This document shows positions 17,415 to 25,196 of a stretch of 64,000 nt of DNA, in pieces. Each line of letters starts with the position of its first letter. The first letter of the stretch is position 1. Under the pieces are notes generated by a model. The model was given only the letters and a program-made list of their open reading frames with translations, searched no databases and had not been told where the DNA came from. Source of the stretch: Chloroflexota bacterium. Its GTDB lineage: Bacteria > Chloroflexota > Anaerolineae > Aggregatilineales > Phototrophicaceae. The position numbers and the translations under genes were made by a program. The DNA lies in the NCBI GenBank assembly GCA_026706395.1, contig JAPOYU010000134.1, positions 1-64,000 on the forward strand, written 5' to 3'.

Positions 17415-18608
17415 CTAGATGCGCTCGATCCGCTTCTCGCCGAACAAGCCGTCGGGCCGAATCACCAGCACCAGCATCAACACCAGATAGGGCGCCAGGT
17501 TCGTCCCCACCTGCTCCGATGAATTGATCAGGGTGCCGAATTGCTCGACGATGCCGATGATGATCCCGCCGATCAGCGCGCCGGTGATGGATTCCAAGCC
17601 GCCCAGCAATACCGCCGGAAAGACCCGCAGCGCCACAAAGCTGATATTCAGCGACAAGCCAACCGCGCCCCCTTGCAAGACGCCGGCGATGCTGGCCAGA
17701 AAGGCCGCGACCGCCCATGTGATCGCCAAGATCACCCGCACGCGCAAGCCTACTGACTGCGCCAACTGCTGATCTTCCGATGTCGCCCGCATTGCCAAAC
17801 CCACGCTCGTGTAACGGAAGAACAAGATGAAGCCGATGAAAGCCATGATCGCCAGCACAAAAGCGATGACCAGCTCCACCCGCACAATCGCCAGGCCGTC
17901 CAAGATCTCGCGGAAGGCGTCCAGGCGGATCGGCCGGAAGCGACTGTTCGTCTGCGGATCGACGAAGACCGGCAAGTTCAATTCGACCGTGCCCCAGGCG
18001 ATCTGCGTCACGCCATGCAGCACTTCCGCCACCGCCAGCGTCATCAAGACCGCCGTAAACAGCGGCTGCCCGATCAGCGGACGTATCGCGAAGCGCTCGA
18101 CCGCCAGGCCGGTCAGGATCGCGCCGGCGAATGTCCCGACCAGCGCATGCAGCCACTGCCATTCGATGCCGCCGACCGTCATCAGCGCGGTCATTACGAT
18201 TATGCCTCCGACTGTGATCAGCGGATTGCGTCCCTCGCGCAGGTTCCGCCAGCTCACCGTCGACATGACCATCAGCATGGTCGCCGTCGATAGCAGAAGC
18301 GCGCCAAGCAGGGAAATCTCGCTGACGGTGAAGAAGCTCCAGAATATCATCCCGCCGACGACCATCATCCAGCCATGCGCGAAGTTGAAGACGCCCGAGG
18401 CCTTGTTGATCACGACGATGCCCAAGGCGACCAGGCCATATACGCCGCCGACCAGCACGCCGGAGATCAAGGTCTGCACGATCCGCGCCGCCTTCTTCCC
18501 CGCCAGTTGATCGCCAATGAAGAGCAGGATCAGGACCGCCGCCACAGCGTAGAGCGCCCAGGTTAACGGCTTCTTGTTTCTGTTGATGAATTCTGTCACA
18601 AGCGGCAT
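17415..18608 (-). CDS. livH: liv-type permease LivH
   Basis: A 397-residue inner-membrane permease, longer than common LivH (about 290-310) because of an extra N-terminal membrane segment and a longer centre. It has ISGVLVGGVYGLVALGI, VINKASGVFNFAHG and the C-terminal VFPAVLLGGLESITGALIGG and IGIVEQF stretches typical of the family. It pairs with LivM to form the import channel. It lies 71 bases after the acyl-CoA synthetase gene; the gap holds an inverted repeat (18636-18656). Substrate specificity cannot be read from the permease. Confidence 0.9.
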   Translation of the reverse strand: MPLVTEFINRNKKPLTWALYAVAAVLILLFIGDQLAGKKAARIVQTLISGVLVGGVYGLVALGIVVINKASGVFNFAHGWMMVVGGMIFWSFFTVSEISLLGALLLSTATMLMVMSTVSWRNLREGRNPLITVGGIIVMTALMTVGGIEWQWLHALVGTFAGAILTGLAVERFAIRPLIGQPLFTAVLMTLAVAEVLHGVTQIAWGTVELNLPVFVDPQTNSRFRPIRLDAFREILDGLAIVRVELVIAFVLAIMAFIGFILFFRYTSVGLAMRATSEDQQLAQSVGLRVRVILAITWAVAAFLASIAGVLQGGAVGLSLNISFVALRVFPAVLLGGLESITGALIGGIIIGIVEQFGTLINSSEQVGTNLAPYLVLMLVLVIRPDGLFGEKRIERI

Positions 18609-18635
18609 CCCTTTCGCGTTATCCGCTGTTTGTGC

Positions 18636-18661
18636 GGGCGACTCACAGAATCGCCCCTACA
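18636..18661. repeat. CCCCTACA-ending inverted repeat
   Basis: GGGCGA (18636-18641) and TCGCCC (18651-18656) pair around nine bases and are followed by CTACA. It sits between the acyl-CoA synthetase and livH genes. Confidence 0.6.
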
Positions 18662-18679
18662 TCTTTCTCTGCGGTGAGA

Positions 18680-20665
18680 CTAGACATCCGCCACCCGCAG
18701 CTCGGTCTCCACCGTACCCGTTCGACCATCGCGATAGCGCACTTCCGCGCTGACGTGCACCTGTCGCCGCCTGCCGTATATGGCTTCCAGCAAGGCCTGA
18801 TACTTCTCGTGCAAGGCGCCGCGCCGCAGCTTGCGCGTCCGCGTTAACTCCGCTTCATCGGCGTCAAACTCCTTGTGCAAGATCACAAAGCGTTTGACCT
18901 GGGAATACCCCGGCAGCGATTCATTCACCGCCCGCAGCTCGCGCCGAATAATCTCATAAACCTCTTCCCGCTGCGACAAATCGACATAGGTGGTGAAGGC
19001 GATGCCGCTCTTCTCCGCCCAGCGCGAGACATTTTGAAAATCGATGACGATGATCGCAGAGACAAAGTCCATCTCCGCCCCGCCAACCGTCATCATATCC
19101 TGCACATAGGGGCTGAATTTGACCCGGCCCTCGATGTACTGTGGGCTGAAGCGCTCGCCGGTCGCCAGCTCGATCAGGTCGTTGACGCGCTCTAGGTAAA
19201 TGAGGTGCCCGGTCTTCTCATCCATGTGTCCGGCATCGCCGGTGTAATACCAGCCCTCGATGTCGAGGGCCTCGCCGGTTTTTTCCGGCTGTTTGTAATA
19301 GCCTTTGAAGCGCGCTTTCGTGCGAATCAGAATCTCCTGATTCTCCGCGATCTTGATCTCTACGCCCGGCACGATCACGCCGACGGTCTCGAAGCGCACA
19401 TCGCCGCGCAGATGCACCGTGCCGAAGGTCTCGGTTGAGCCATAAAACTGCCGCAGCTCAATGCCGATGGCGCGGAAAAACCGGATGATATCCGAGCTCA
19501 ACATTGCGCCGGCCGTCAAGACATTCCGCGCTCGCGTCAAGCCCAGCTTGTCCCGCAGGGGCTCGAATATGGCATATTCGCCGAGCCAGCGCGCCAATCG
19601 GAGCGGCGGCGGTATCGCCTTATGTTCGTCTTCCAGGTCGATCGCCCGATAGGCAACCGGCATGAAGAGGCGATACATCAGCCGGTTCAGCAAGCTGCTG
19701 TCGTTTATCCGAAACTGCACCAGGCGCGCCAGGTTCTCCCATACGCGACTCGGGAAAAGCAGGCCGGCCGGCGCAATCTCGCGCATATCCGTGGGCACCG
19801 TCTCCGGACCCTCCGGGAAGTTCACCTGCACTCCATTCAAGAGATGCGTCGCGAAACCGAATGCCTGCTCGGCCAACCAGGCCATCGGACTGAAGGACAG
19901 CCAATTATCCGACCGCCGCGAATCGACATAGCGGTCGTTCAAGGCGTGCCCGTAGACCAGTTGGAAATGCGTCACCTCGGCGAATTTCGGCAGGCTCGTC
20001 GTGCCCGATGTCATGCTGAGGATGATCGTGTCCGTCGCCTCCGTGCTGCGCGCCAACGCATCGAATTTGTCGGGATGCCCCTGCCGGTGCGCCGCGCCGA
20101 TCGCCTGCAGCGCCTTTAGGCTCAGCAGCCACTCATCGTCATAAGCCCACATTCCGCGCTCTTCCCAATAGATGACTTTGAGTATCTGCGGGTTCGCCGC
20201 CTTGAGCTCAAGCAGCTTGTCCACTTGCTCTTGGTCATGCGCGCAGACGAAGGTCGCGTCGGTCGAGTTGATCACATAATGGATATCTTGCGGGCTGGCA
20301 TCGCTGAAGACGCAGCAGGTTTGGCAGTGCAGGGCGTGCGCGGCAATCTGCGCCCAATACATCTCCGGATCGTTCTCGCCGATGATGACCAGCGTATCGC
20401 CGGCTTCCAGTCCCAGCTTGTCCAGGCCCATGCCGAAATTGACGACGTGTTCATAGACCTCGTTCCAGTTGTATTCCTGCCAGATGCCATAGCGCTTCTT
20501 CCGCTGCGCCACTTGCCCGCCCAACTGTTCCACACGCCGCAGAAAGCCTTTTGACAAGGTGTCTTCTTCGGGGGGCGCCGTCTTGATCGGATGCGTCAAG
20601 CTCGATGTGAATACCCGCCCCGGCGTCGCCGAGCGATACGGGATCGTTTGCTCCGCCAGCGCCAT
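18680..20665 (-). CDS. long-chain acyl-CoA synthetase-like AMP-forming ligase
   Basis: A 661-residue ANL-superfamily ligase that would convert a carboxylic acid, ATP and CoA to acyl-CoA. The architecture follows long-chain FadD/ACSL enzymes: P-loop SMTSGTTSLPKFAEVTH (canonical second half GxPKG is altered to SLPKF), FYGSTETFG adenine motif near residue 415, WYYTGDAG with the ribose-binding Asp near 490 and ELTRTRKLRRG with the late catalytic lysine near 620. Its stop is adjacent to nothing else; its start lies one base after the livG stop, so it is embedded in the transporter operon between livG and livH. This suggests uptake coupled with CoA activation. The exact acid is unknown. Confidence 0.88.
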   Translation of the reverse strand: MALAEQTIPYRSATPGRVFTSSLTHPIKTAPPEEDTLSKGFLRRVEQLGGQVAQRKKRYGIWQEYNWNEVYEHVVNFGMGLDKLGLEAGDTLVIIGENDPEMYWAQIAAHALHCQTCCVFSDASPQDIHYVINSTDATFVCAHDQEQVDKLLELKAANPQILKVIYWEERGMWAYDDEWLLSLKALQAIGAAHRQGHPDKFDALARSTEATDTIILSMTSGTTSLPKFAEVTHFQLVYGHALNDRYVDSRRSDNWLSFSPMAWLAEQAFGFATHLLNGVQVNFPEGPETVPTDMREIAPAGLLFPSRVWENLARLVQFRINDSSLLNRLMYRLFMPVAYRAIDLEDEHKAIPPPLRLARWLGEYAIFEPLRDKLGLTRARNVLTAGAMLSSDIIRFFRAIGIELRQFYGSTETFGTVHLRGDVRFETVGVIVPGVEIKIAENQEILIRTKARFKGYYKQPEKTGEALDIEGWYYTGDAGHMDEKTGHLIYLERVNDLIELATGERFSPQYIEGRVKFSPYVQDMMTVGGAEMDFVSAIIVIDFQNVSRWAEKSGIAFTTYVDLSQREEVYEIIRRELRAVNESLPGYSQVKRFVILHKEFDADEAELTRTRKLRRGALHEKYQALLEAIYGRRRQVHVSAEVRYRDGRTGTVETELRVADV

Positions 20666-20666
20666 C

Positions 20667-21437
20667 TCAAATTTCCTCTTCGCCCAGGTAGGCGCTGATG
20701 ACCGCTTCGTCCCGGCTGATCTCGTCGGGCGCGCCTTCGCCGATCTTGACGCCGAAGTCGATCACGGCGATGCGATGCGAGATGTCCATCACCAGGCCGA
20801 TATCGTGCTCGATCAGCATGATCGTTGTGCCCTGCAGCTCATGAATATCGAGGATGAAGCGCGCCATGTCCTCCTTCTCTTCGACATTCATGCCCGCCAT
20901 CGGCTCGTCCAGCAGCAGCAGCGTCGGCTCCAAAGCCAGCGCCCGCCCCAGCTCGACCCGCTTGCGCAAGCCATAACTCAGCGTGCCGACGATCGACTTG
21001 CGAATATGCTCCATCTCCAGGAAGTCGATAATCTCCTCGACCCGCCGCCGATGCGCGATCTCCTCCCGCTGCGCCGCGCCCCAAAACAGCGCCCCGCTCA
21101 ACATACCCGTCTTCATGTGGATATGCCGCGCCGCCATCAGATTGTCGAGCACGGTCGCGTTGGTATACAGCGCGATATTCTGAAAGGTGCGGGAAATGCC
21201 CAGCGTCGCCCGCTTGTATGGCGGCAGATGGGTAATATCCTCCCCTTCAAAGATGATCGCTCCGTTTTGCGGGGTGTAGAAACCGTTGATGCTGTTGATC
21301 AAGCTCGTCTTGCCGGCGCCGTTCGGTCCAATCACGGCGAATATCTCGCCGGCATTGACCTTGAACTCTACTTCGCTCAAGGCCTTGATGCCGCCGAAAC
21401 TTAGCGAGACCCTATTTACATGCAGCTTCACCGGCAT
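20667..21437 (-). CDS. livG: liv-type ABC transporter ATP-binding protein LivG
   Basis: A 256-residue ATPase of the HAAT importer class. Visible: VSLSFGGIKALSEV, Walker A GPNGAGKTSL, the long LivG-type insertion with GISRTFQNIALY, signature LSYGLRKRVELGRAL (SYG in place of SGG), Walker B LLLLDEPMAGMN and the switch LIEHDIGLVM. ATG 21437 was chosen because the protein then begins just before the first strand; the frame is open further upstream without conserved sequence and the ribosome site is weak. It is the first gene of the minus-strand liv operon, with the next start codon only one base past its stop. Confidence 0.9.
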   Translation of the reverse strand: MPVKLHVNRVSLSFGGIKALSEVEFKVNAGEIFAVIGPNGAGKTSLINSINGFYTPQNGAIIFEGEDITHLPPYKRATLGISRTFQNIALYTNATVLDNLMAARHIHMKTGMLSGALFWGAAQREEIAHRRRVEEIIDFLEMEHIRKSIVGTLSYGLRKRVELGRALALEPTLLLLDEPMAGMNVEEKEDMARFILDIHELQGTTIMLIEHDIGLVMDISHRIAVIDFGVKIGEGAPDEISRDEAVISAYLGEEEI

Positions 21438-21577
21438 GTGGAACCCCAAGCTTGTCAGTCGATTCTGACGTCTGCTGCGGTGAGATGTACAATGTGGCCG
21501 GCCCGGCAAAGGAGCCGCTATGATGCAATACTAAGATAACAGACCGTGCCATAGCGGGCAAACGGACACGGTCGCCA

Positions 21578-22417
21578 TTATACGCGTTCCAGCAGCCAGT
21601 CTCTTATGGCGCGGATGATTTCGTCTCGCTCGGTTTCGTTGACCAGTTCATGCCGCAGCCCGTCGTAGACTTTCAGCGTCACATCGGCCGAAGCGACGTT
21701 CTCCGCCAGAAAACGTGAACCGGAGTCCGGCACAAGATGATCAGCGCTGCCATGCAGCAAAAGCAGCGGCGCTTTGATTTTGCCCGCTCTCTGGCAGATC
21801 TCCCGCCCCAGTCGCACCAGGGCCGCCGATGTCCCCACGCGCCACATGCCCTTGTCCACCAGCGGATCGTTCAACCATTCCTTAAGCACTTCTGCGTCAG
21901 CGGTCAATACGGCCGGCGAGCCGGGCGGCGACAACCGAACTTTCGGTATATGCTGCGCCGCCCATAAACATAACGATACCAGCCAGGCCGGCTTCGCGTA
22001 TTCGCCATGCACCGGCGAACCCGTAATGGCAATGCCCCGCAGCCGCCCCGGATAGCGCAGTTCGAAGCCCAACCCGATCAGCGAGCCCATGCTGTGAGCG
22101 AAAAGCAGGGCGGGCAGGTCGGGAAACTCGGCGCGGACAATATGATAAAGCTGATCCAGATCGCGGACAGGCAACTGGCCATCCGGCACATAGGCGCGCG
22201 CGCCGCCGCTCAAGCCATGTCCCAGGTGGTCGATCCCGTAACAGACGAAACCGACTTCGGTCAGTGCCTCGGCTACATGCCGGTAGCGTCCGCTATGTTC
22301 TCCCAAGCCATGCGAGATGAAAACGATGCCGCGCCGCCCCCGCGCCTCGGGCAGCCAGACGCGATAAGCGATCGTGACGCCGTCCGCATTTATGAAACTG
22401 TTTTCGCGTTCGATCAT
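21578..22417 (-). CDS. alpha/beta hydrolase, monoacylglycerol lipase / lysophospholipase type
   Basis: A 279-residue serine hydrolase of the Hydrolase_4 group. It has the HGLGEHSGRY oxyanion motif, GIDHLGHGLSGG, the nucleophile elbow FAHSMGSLIG, Asp in LLLHGSADHLVPDSGS and the terminal His in YDGLRHELVNE, so the catalytic triad is intact. Relatives release fatty acids from mono- or lysolipids. ATG 22417 is preferred since an added 13-residue leader is not family-like. It follows the HIT gene by 39 bases in the same direction, probably co-transcribed. No signal peptide; cytoplasmic. Confidence 0.85.
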   Translation of the reverse strand: MIERENSFINADGVTIAYRVWLPEARGRRGIVFISHGLGEHSGRYRHVAEALTEVGFVCYGIDHLGHGLSGGARAYVPDGQLPVRDLDQLYHIVRAEFPDLPALLFAHSMGSLIGLGFELRYPGRLRGIAITGSPVHGEYAKPAWLVSLCLWAAQHIPKVRLSPPGSPAVLTADAEVLKEWLNDPLVDKGMWRVGTSAALVRLGREICQRAGKIKAPLLLLHGSADHLVPDSGSRFLAENVASADVTLKVYDGLRHELVNETERDEIIRAIRDWLLERV

Positions 22418-22456
22418 AGATGTCTGCCACGCCAAACGATCAAGTCGTCTTCTCAA

Positions 22457-22915
22457 TTATTTTAGCGTATCAAGGTAGGCTTTTAGGCCTCTCGCCAATT
22501 GGTTGAGTTCCTCTTCGCCGCAGCGCTGCGCCAGGGGTACGCCAAGATGTCGGAAAATACGATACGCCCGGTCCTCAGGCGCTTGCTCCGGCATCCGCGC
22601 TACAACATGGAAATGGACATGCGGATGTTCGGCTGATTCCGCGAATTGCATGACATAGGTCTTGCTGCAGCCCAGCTGCTGCTTCAGCGCCAACGAAACC
22701 CGCCGCAGCAAGTTGCCCAGCTCACCCGCCTCATCGGCCGTCAGCTCGTCAATCGCTTCGGCATGACGCCGCAGCACCAGCACGAGCCAGCCCAGATAGG
22801 ATGAATTGTAGGCATGCACGACATCCCAGTATGCGCTGCGATAGATATTGTCCCAAAGCGCGGCTTCGCCCCGGTCGCGGTTGGCAAGGCGTTCACAACT
22901 TTTGCAAGCTGACAT
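22457..22915 (-). CDS. HIT family nucleotide-binding protein
   Basis: A 152-residue HIT protein. The histidine triad HPHVHFHVVAR is complete, and the upstream fold features (LGWLVLVLRRH, ELTADEAGELGNLLRRV) fit. HIT proteins hydrolyse or transfer nucleotidyl groups. An early Cys-x2-Cys (SACKSCERL) may bind zinc, as in some HIT hydrolases. ATG 22915 has AGGGA upstream; a second in-frame ATG at 22948 is possible and would add 11 residues. Divergent from the P-loop kinase gene. Confidence 0.85.
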   Translation of the reverse strand: MSACKSCERLANRDRGEAALWDNIYRSAYWDVVHAYNSSYLGWLVLVLRRHAEAIDELTADEAGELGNLLRRVSLALKQQLGCSKTYVMQFAESAEHPHVHFHVVARMPEQAPEDRAYRIFRHLGVPLAQRCGEEELNQLARGLKAYLDTLK

Positions 22916-23032
22916 GATGTCATTCCCTAGCTGGCATTTATCGCTCATACACGCGTTCGGATCTAGAACCGCTATCTTTCCCTAAGTATGCGCTAGACTT
23001 ATCCTGCGCTATCTGTATCGCCCCAGTCGAAT

Positions 23033-23038
23033 TATAAT
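23033..23038 (+). promoter_or_regulatory. -10 element of the P-loop kinase gene
   Basis: A perfect TATAAT, 40 bases before ATG 23079. No good -35 hexamer at 16-18 bases upstream. Confidence 0.4.
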
Positions 23039-23078
23039 CCGCTCGTTCATTGACCGATTCAACTGGCGACGGAGATCA

Positions 23079-23654
23079 ATGCCGCTCGACTCGCCTCAAC
23101 CGCGTGCCCTCGCCTTGGTCGGCATGCCCGGCGCCGGCAAAACGCTCTGTGCCGAGCACCTCGCCGGGCGTGGCTTCTTCACGCTTCGTTTTGGCGCGCT
23201 CGTCATCGGGGAAGTCCAGCGCCGGGGTTGGGATGTCAGCCCGGCCAACGAACGCATCGTGCGCGAAGAGCTGCGCCGGAAGCATGGCATGGCGGCGATG
23301 GCCGTCCTCTCGCTGCCGGCCCTTCAAGACGCCCTGATCACACACAGTCACATCGTCATCGACGGCCTCTACAGCTTCAGCGAATACAAGCTGCTCTCGA
23401 CCGAGCTCGGCGCGCCGCTCCTGCTCCTGGCCATAGTCGCCTCCCGAGAGCTGCGCTACCGGCGGCTTGCCGAACGCGCCGTCCGCCCCATGACCCCGGC
23501 CGAATCTCGCGAGCGCGACTTCCGCGAGATCGAAAAGCTCGAAAAAGGCGGTCCCATCGCCATCGCCGATTACACCCTTATCAACGACGGGGCGCCCGCC
23601 GATTTGCTGCGCCGGCTGGATTCTCTGCTGAAAAACCTTGAATTCTTCCCATGA
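23079..23654 (+). CDS. P-loop kinase-like NTPase (dephospho-CoA kinase-like)
   Basis: A 191-residue P-loop protein with Walker A GMPGAGKT at residues 15-22 and a kinase-like lid (LRYRRLAERAVRPMTPAES, then RDFREIEKLEKGG). The layout resembles the dephospho-CoA kinase/adenylate kinase group, including ADYTLINDG near the C-terminus, which recalls the CoaE motif around a conserved Asn-Asp. It is not a standard CoaE and may act on another small molecule. The next gene, a DtxR-type regulator, has its own promoter. Assignment to a kinase fold is firm; the substrate is not. Confidence 0.7.
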   Translation: MPLDSPQPRALALVGMPGAGKTLCAEHLAGRGFFTLRFGALVIGEVQRRGWDVSPANERIVREELRRKHGMAAMAVLSLPALQDALITHSHIVIDGLYSFSEYKLLSTELGAPLLLLAIVASRELRYRRLAERAVRPMTPAESRERDFREIEKLEKGGPIAIADYTLINDGAPADLLRRLDSLLKNLEFFP

Positions 23655-23657
23655 CGC

Positions 23658-23687
23658 TTGCCAAATGTTACAGTCCTCGCGTATAGT
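23658..23687 (+). promoter_or_regulatory. promoter of the DtxR-family regulator gene
   Basis: TTGCCA (23658-23663) and TATAGT (23682-23687) with an 18-base spacer, followed by GGGGAGGT and ATG at 23723. The -10 region is part of a TATAGTATA stretch which could overlap an autoregulatory site; that is speculative. Confidence 0.5.
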
Positions 23688-23722
23688 ATAGGGCGTTGCC
23701 GTTGCGGTGAATTGGGGAGGTT

Positions 23723-24406
23723 ATGACCGCGACCGACTCGATGCAAGAATACTTGGCTGAGGCCTACCGCATCGCCTACTACCAGCCGGATGATCTTTAC
23801 GTTTCCACCTCGTCATTAGCGGACGAGATGCATGTTTCAGCGCCCGCCGTAACGCGCATGGTGCAGCGCCTGAAGCACGCCGGCTTCCTCGAGCACGAAC
23901 CTTATCGCGGCATACGCCTGACCGAAGCGGGTGAGCGCGAAGCCCTCGCCAACATTCGCCGCCATCGACTGGTCGAATGCTTCCTGGTCGATGTGATGGG
24001 CTTCGGCTGGCACGAAGTTCATGACGATGCCGACGATCTCGGCATGGTCGTCAGCGATCTGCTGGTCGACAAGATCGACGAGATGAGCGGTTATCCCAAA
24101 CGCTGCCCCCACGGCGAGCCGATCCCCAGCTCCGATGGCATGATGCCGCGCGTCGTCGACTACCCGCTCTCCGAGGTCGAGGTCGGCCGCGATTATGTCA
24201 TCAGCCGCGTCCACACCCACGATGAACATCGCCTCCGCTACTTCAGCGAGCTCCGCCTCGAACCCGGCAAGCGCTTCCGCCTGGTTATGCGCGCGCCTTT
24301 CAAAGGTCCGCTTCAACTCCAGGTCGATGGGCAAACCCACTTCCTCGGCCATGAACTGGCCGGCACGCTGCGCGTCTGCAGCGAAGCGGAGTACCTGCTC
24401 GTTTAA
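23723..24406 (+). CDS. DtxR/MntR-family metal-dependent transcriptional regulator
   Basis: A 227-residue regulator. Residues 1-65 are a winged helix (VSTSSLADEMHVSAPAVTRMVQRLKHAGFLEHEPYRGIRLTEAG). The middle dimerisation and metal-binding part has HRLVECFLVDVMGFGWHEVHDDADDLGM and KRCPHGEPIP, with the cysteine, histidines and acidic residues known to bind metal in DtxR. The C-terminal part (about 150-227) is a FeoA/SH3-like domain. It would repress iron or manganese uptake genes when metal is bound, but no metal transporter lies in this window. ATG 23723 has a strong GGGGAGGT. Confidence 0.9.
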   Translation: MTATDSMQEYLAEAYRIAYYQPDDLYVSTSSLADEMHVSAPAVTRMVQRLKHAGFLEHEPYRGIRLTEAGEREALANIRRHRLVECFLVDVMGFGWHEVHDDADDLGMVVSDLLVDKIDEMSGYPKRCPHGEPIPSSDGMMPRVVDYPLSEVEVGRDYVISRVHTHDEHRLRYFSELRLEPGKRFRLVMRAPFKGPLQLQVDGQTHFLGHELAGTLRVCSEAEYLLV

Positions 24407-24417
24407 GATTCAAAATC

Positions 24418-24510
24418 TCACGTTTCTTCGAATATCATCATCAGCGCGGCGCAATTGTCTCCGGGCTTTTGCCTGTTTTCGCCCAGCACCGCGCCATGCT
24501 CATGCAGGCC
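24418..24510 (-). pseudogene. possible remnant of a PP2C-type phosphatase C-terminus
   Basis: The minus-strand frame ends with a stop at 24418-24420 and its last 30 codons read HEHGAVLGENRQKPGDN followed by CAALMMIFEET. The DNC/T-A pattern after a Gly-Asp is typical of the last strand of PP2C phosphatases. Upstream, the frame stays open but loses any likeness, so only a fragment would remain. Evidence is one short motif, so this could be chance. Confidence 0.22.
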
Positions 24511-24610
24511 TGGGATGTGCAAGAGGGCGGCTGCTGGAGTGGTGTGCTGGAGTGGGTGCATAACAGGGTGGGGTGGTAGCGGATCTAAGGCCGTCCGCTT
24601 ACCGAGCCCC

Positions 24611-24662
24611 GTTTTTCACCTCTGTGACCTCAATCAACTCGGTGTACTCGGTGGTGAATAAC
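24611..24662. repeat. dispersed intergenic repeat, copy 1
   Basis: Shares CTCTGT, then ACCTC/ACCCTC and GGTGTA-TCGGTGGT with the copy at 26371-26416. Both are intergenic and in the same orientation. Confidence 0.5.
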
Positions 24663-24722
24663 CTGCGGCAAACTCGCTGAGAAGACATCTCGTATATAAG
24701 CTGTTTACTGCGTAATTCAGGC

Positions 24723-25196
24723 TCACCCCCGCCCATACATCCGCCCGCCAAACTCCCCCGCCAGCGCGTCGTCCAGTTCATCGGCATATTGCGCCAGGCG
24801 CCGAATGATCGCGTCCGCCTCGGTCGCGTCCAGGCCCGCCAGCAGACGCTCATGGTAGAGATACACCACATCTTCGTGCAAGCCCAGCGCGGCGTTCGTC
24901 AGTTGCAAATTCAACTCCAGCAAGCGCCGATACAGCGCCAGCAAGTTGCCCGCCGGCAGGTGCATAATCGGCGACAATACCTGCAGATAGCCTTGCTCCT
25001 CGGGCGTCAGATAGACCTCGATCAGAGCTGAGCCGCGCTGGAAGTTCCAGCCATAGCCCCGCTCGACCTCCATCCGCGCCGCCGCCGGATCCACGCCGAT
25101 CGCCGCCAGGATGCTCTCCACCGCCCGCAGCGACAGATCAAACTGATCCGGGGGCTCTTCCGCCCGCGCCTCGCCTCGCCCGAAGAAACGTCCCAT
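24723..25196 (-). CDS. YbjN-like (type III secretion chaperone fold) protein
   Basis: A 157-residue soluble protein. The middle (GSALIEVYLTPEEQGYLQVLSPIMHLPAGNLLALYRRLLELN) and the following LTNAALGLHEDVVYLYHER match the YbjN fold, a tetrameric chaperone-like domain often linked to protein-protein contacts. The tail (ATEADAIIRRLAQYADELDDAL) is helical, as usual. Its ATG directly abuts the stop of the upstream protease-fold gene (TAAATG), so the two are surely co-translated and probably interact. Function otherwise unknown. Confidence 0.7.
   Translation of the reverse strand: MGRFFGRGEARAEEPPDQFDLSLRAVESILAAIGVDPAAARMEVERGYGWNFQRGSALIEVYLTPEEQGYLQVLSPIMHLPAGNLLALYRRLLELNLQLTNAALGLHEDVVYLYHERLLAGLDATEADAIIRRLAQYADELDDALAGEFGGRMYGRG

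Larger units (their letters stand above)
24407..24722. other. 316-base gap with a possible gene remnant and a dispersed repeat
   Basis: No complete gene. On the minus strand 24418-24510 reads as a tail resembling a PP2C-type phosphatase end (KPGDNCAALMM), and 24611-24662 holds a repeat related to 26371-26416. Confidence 0.5.
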
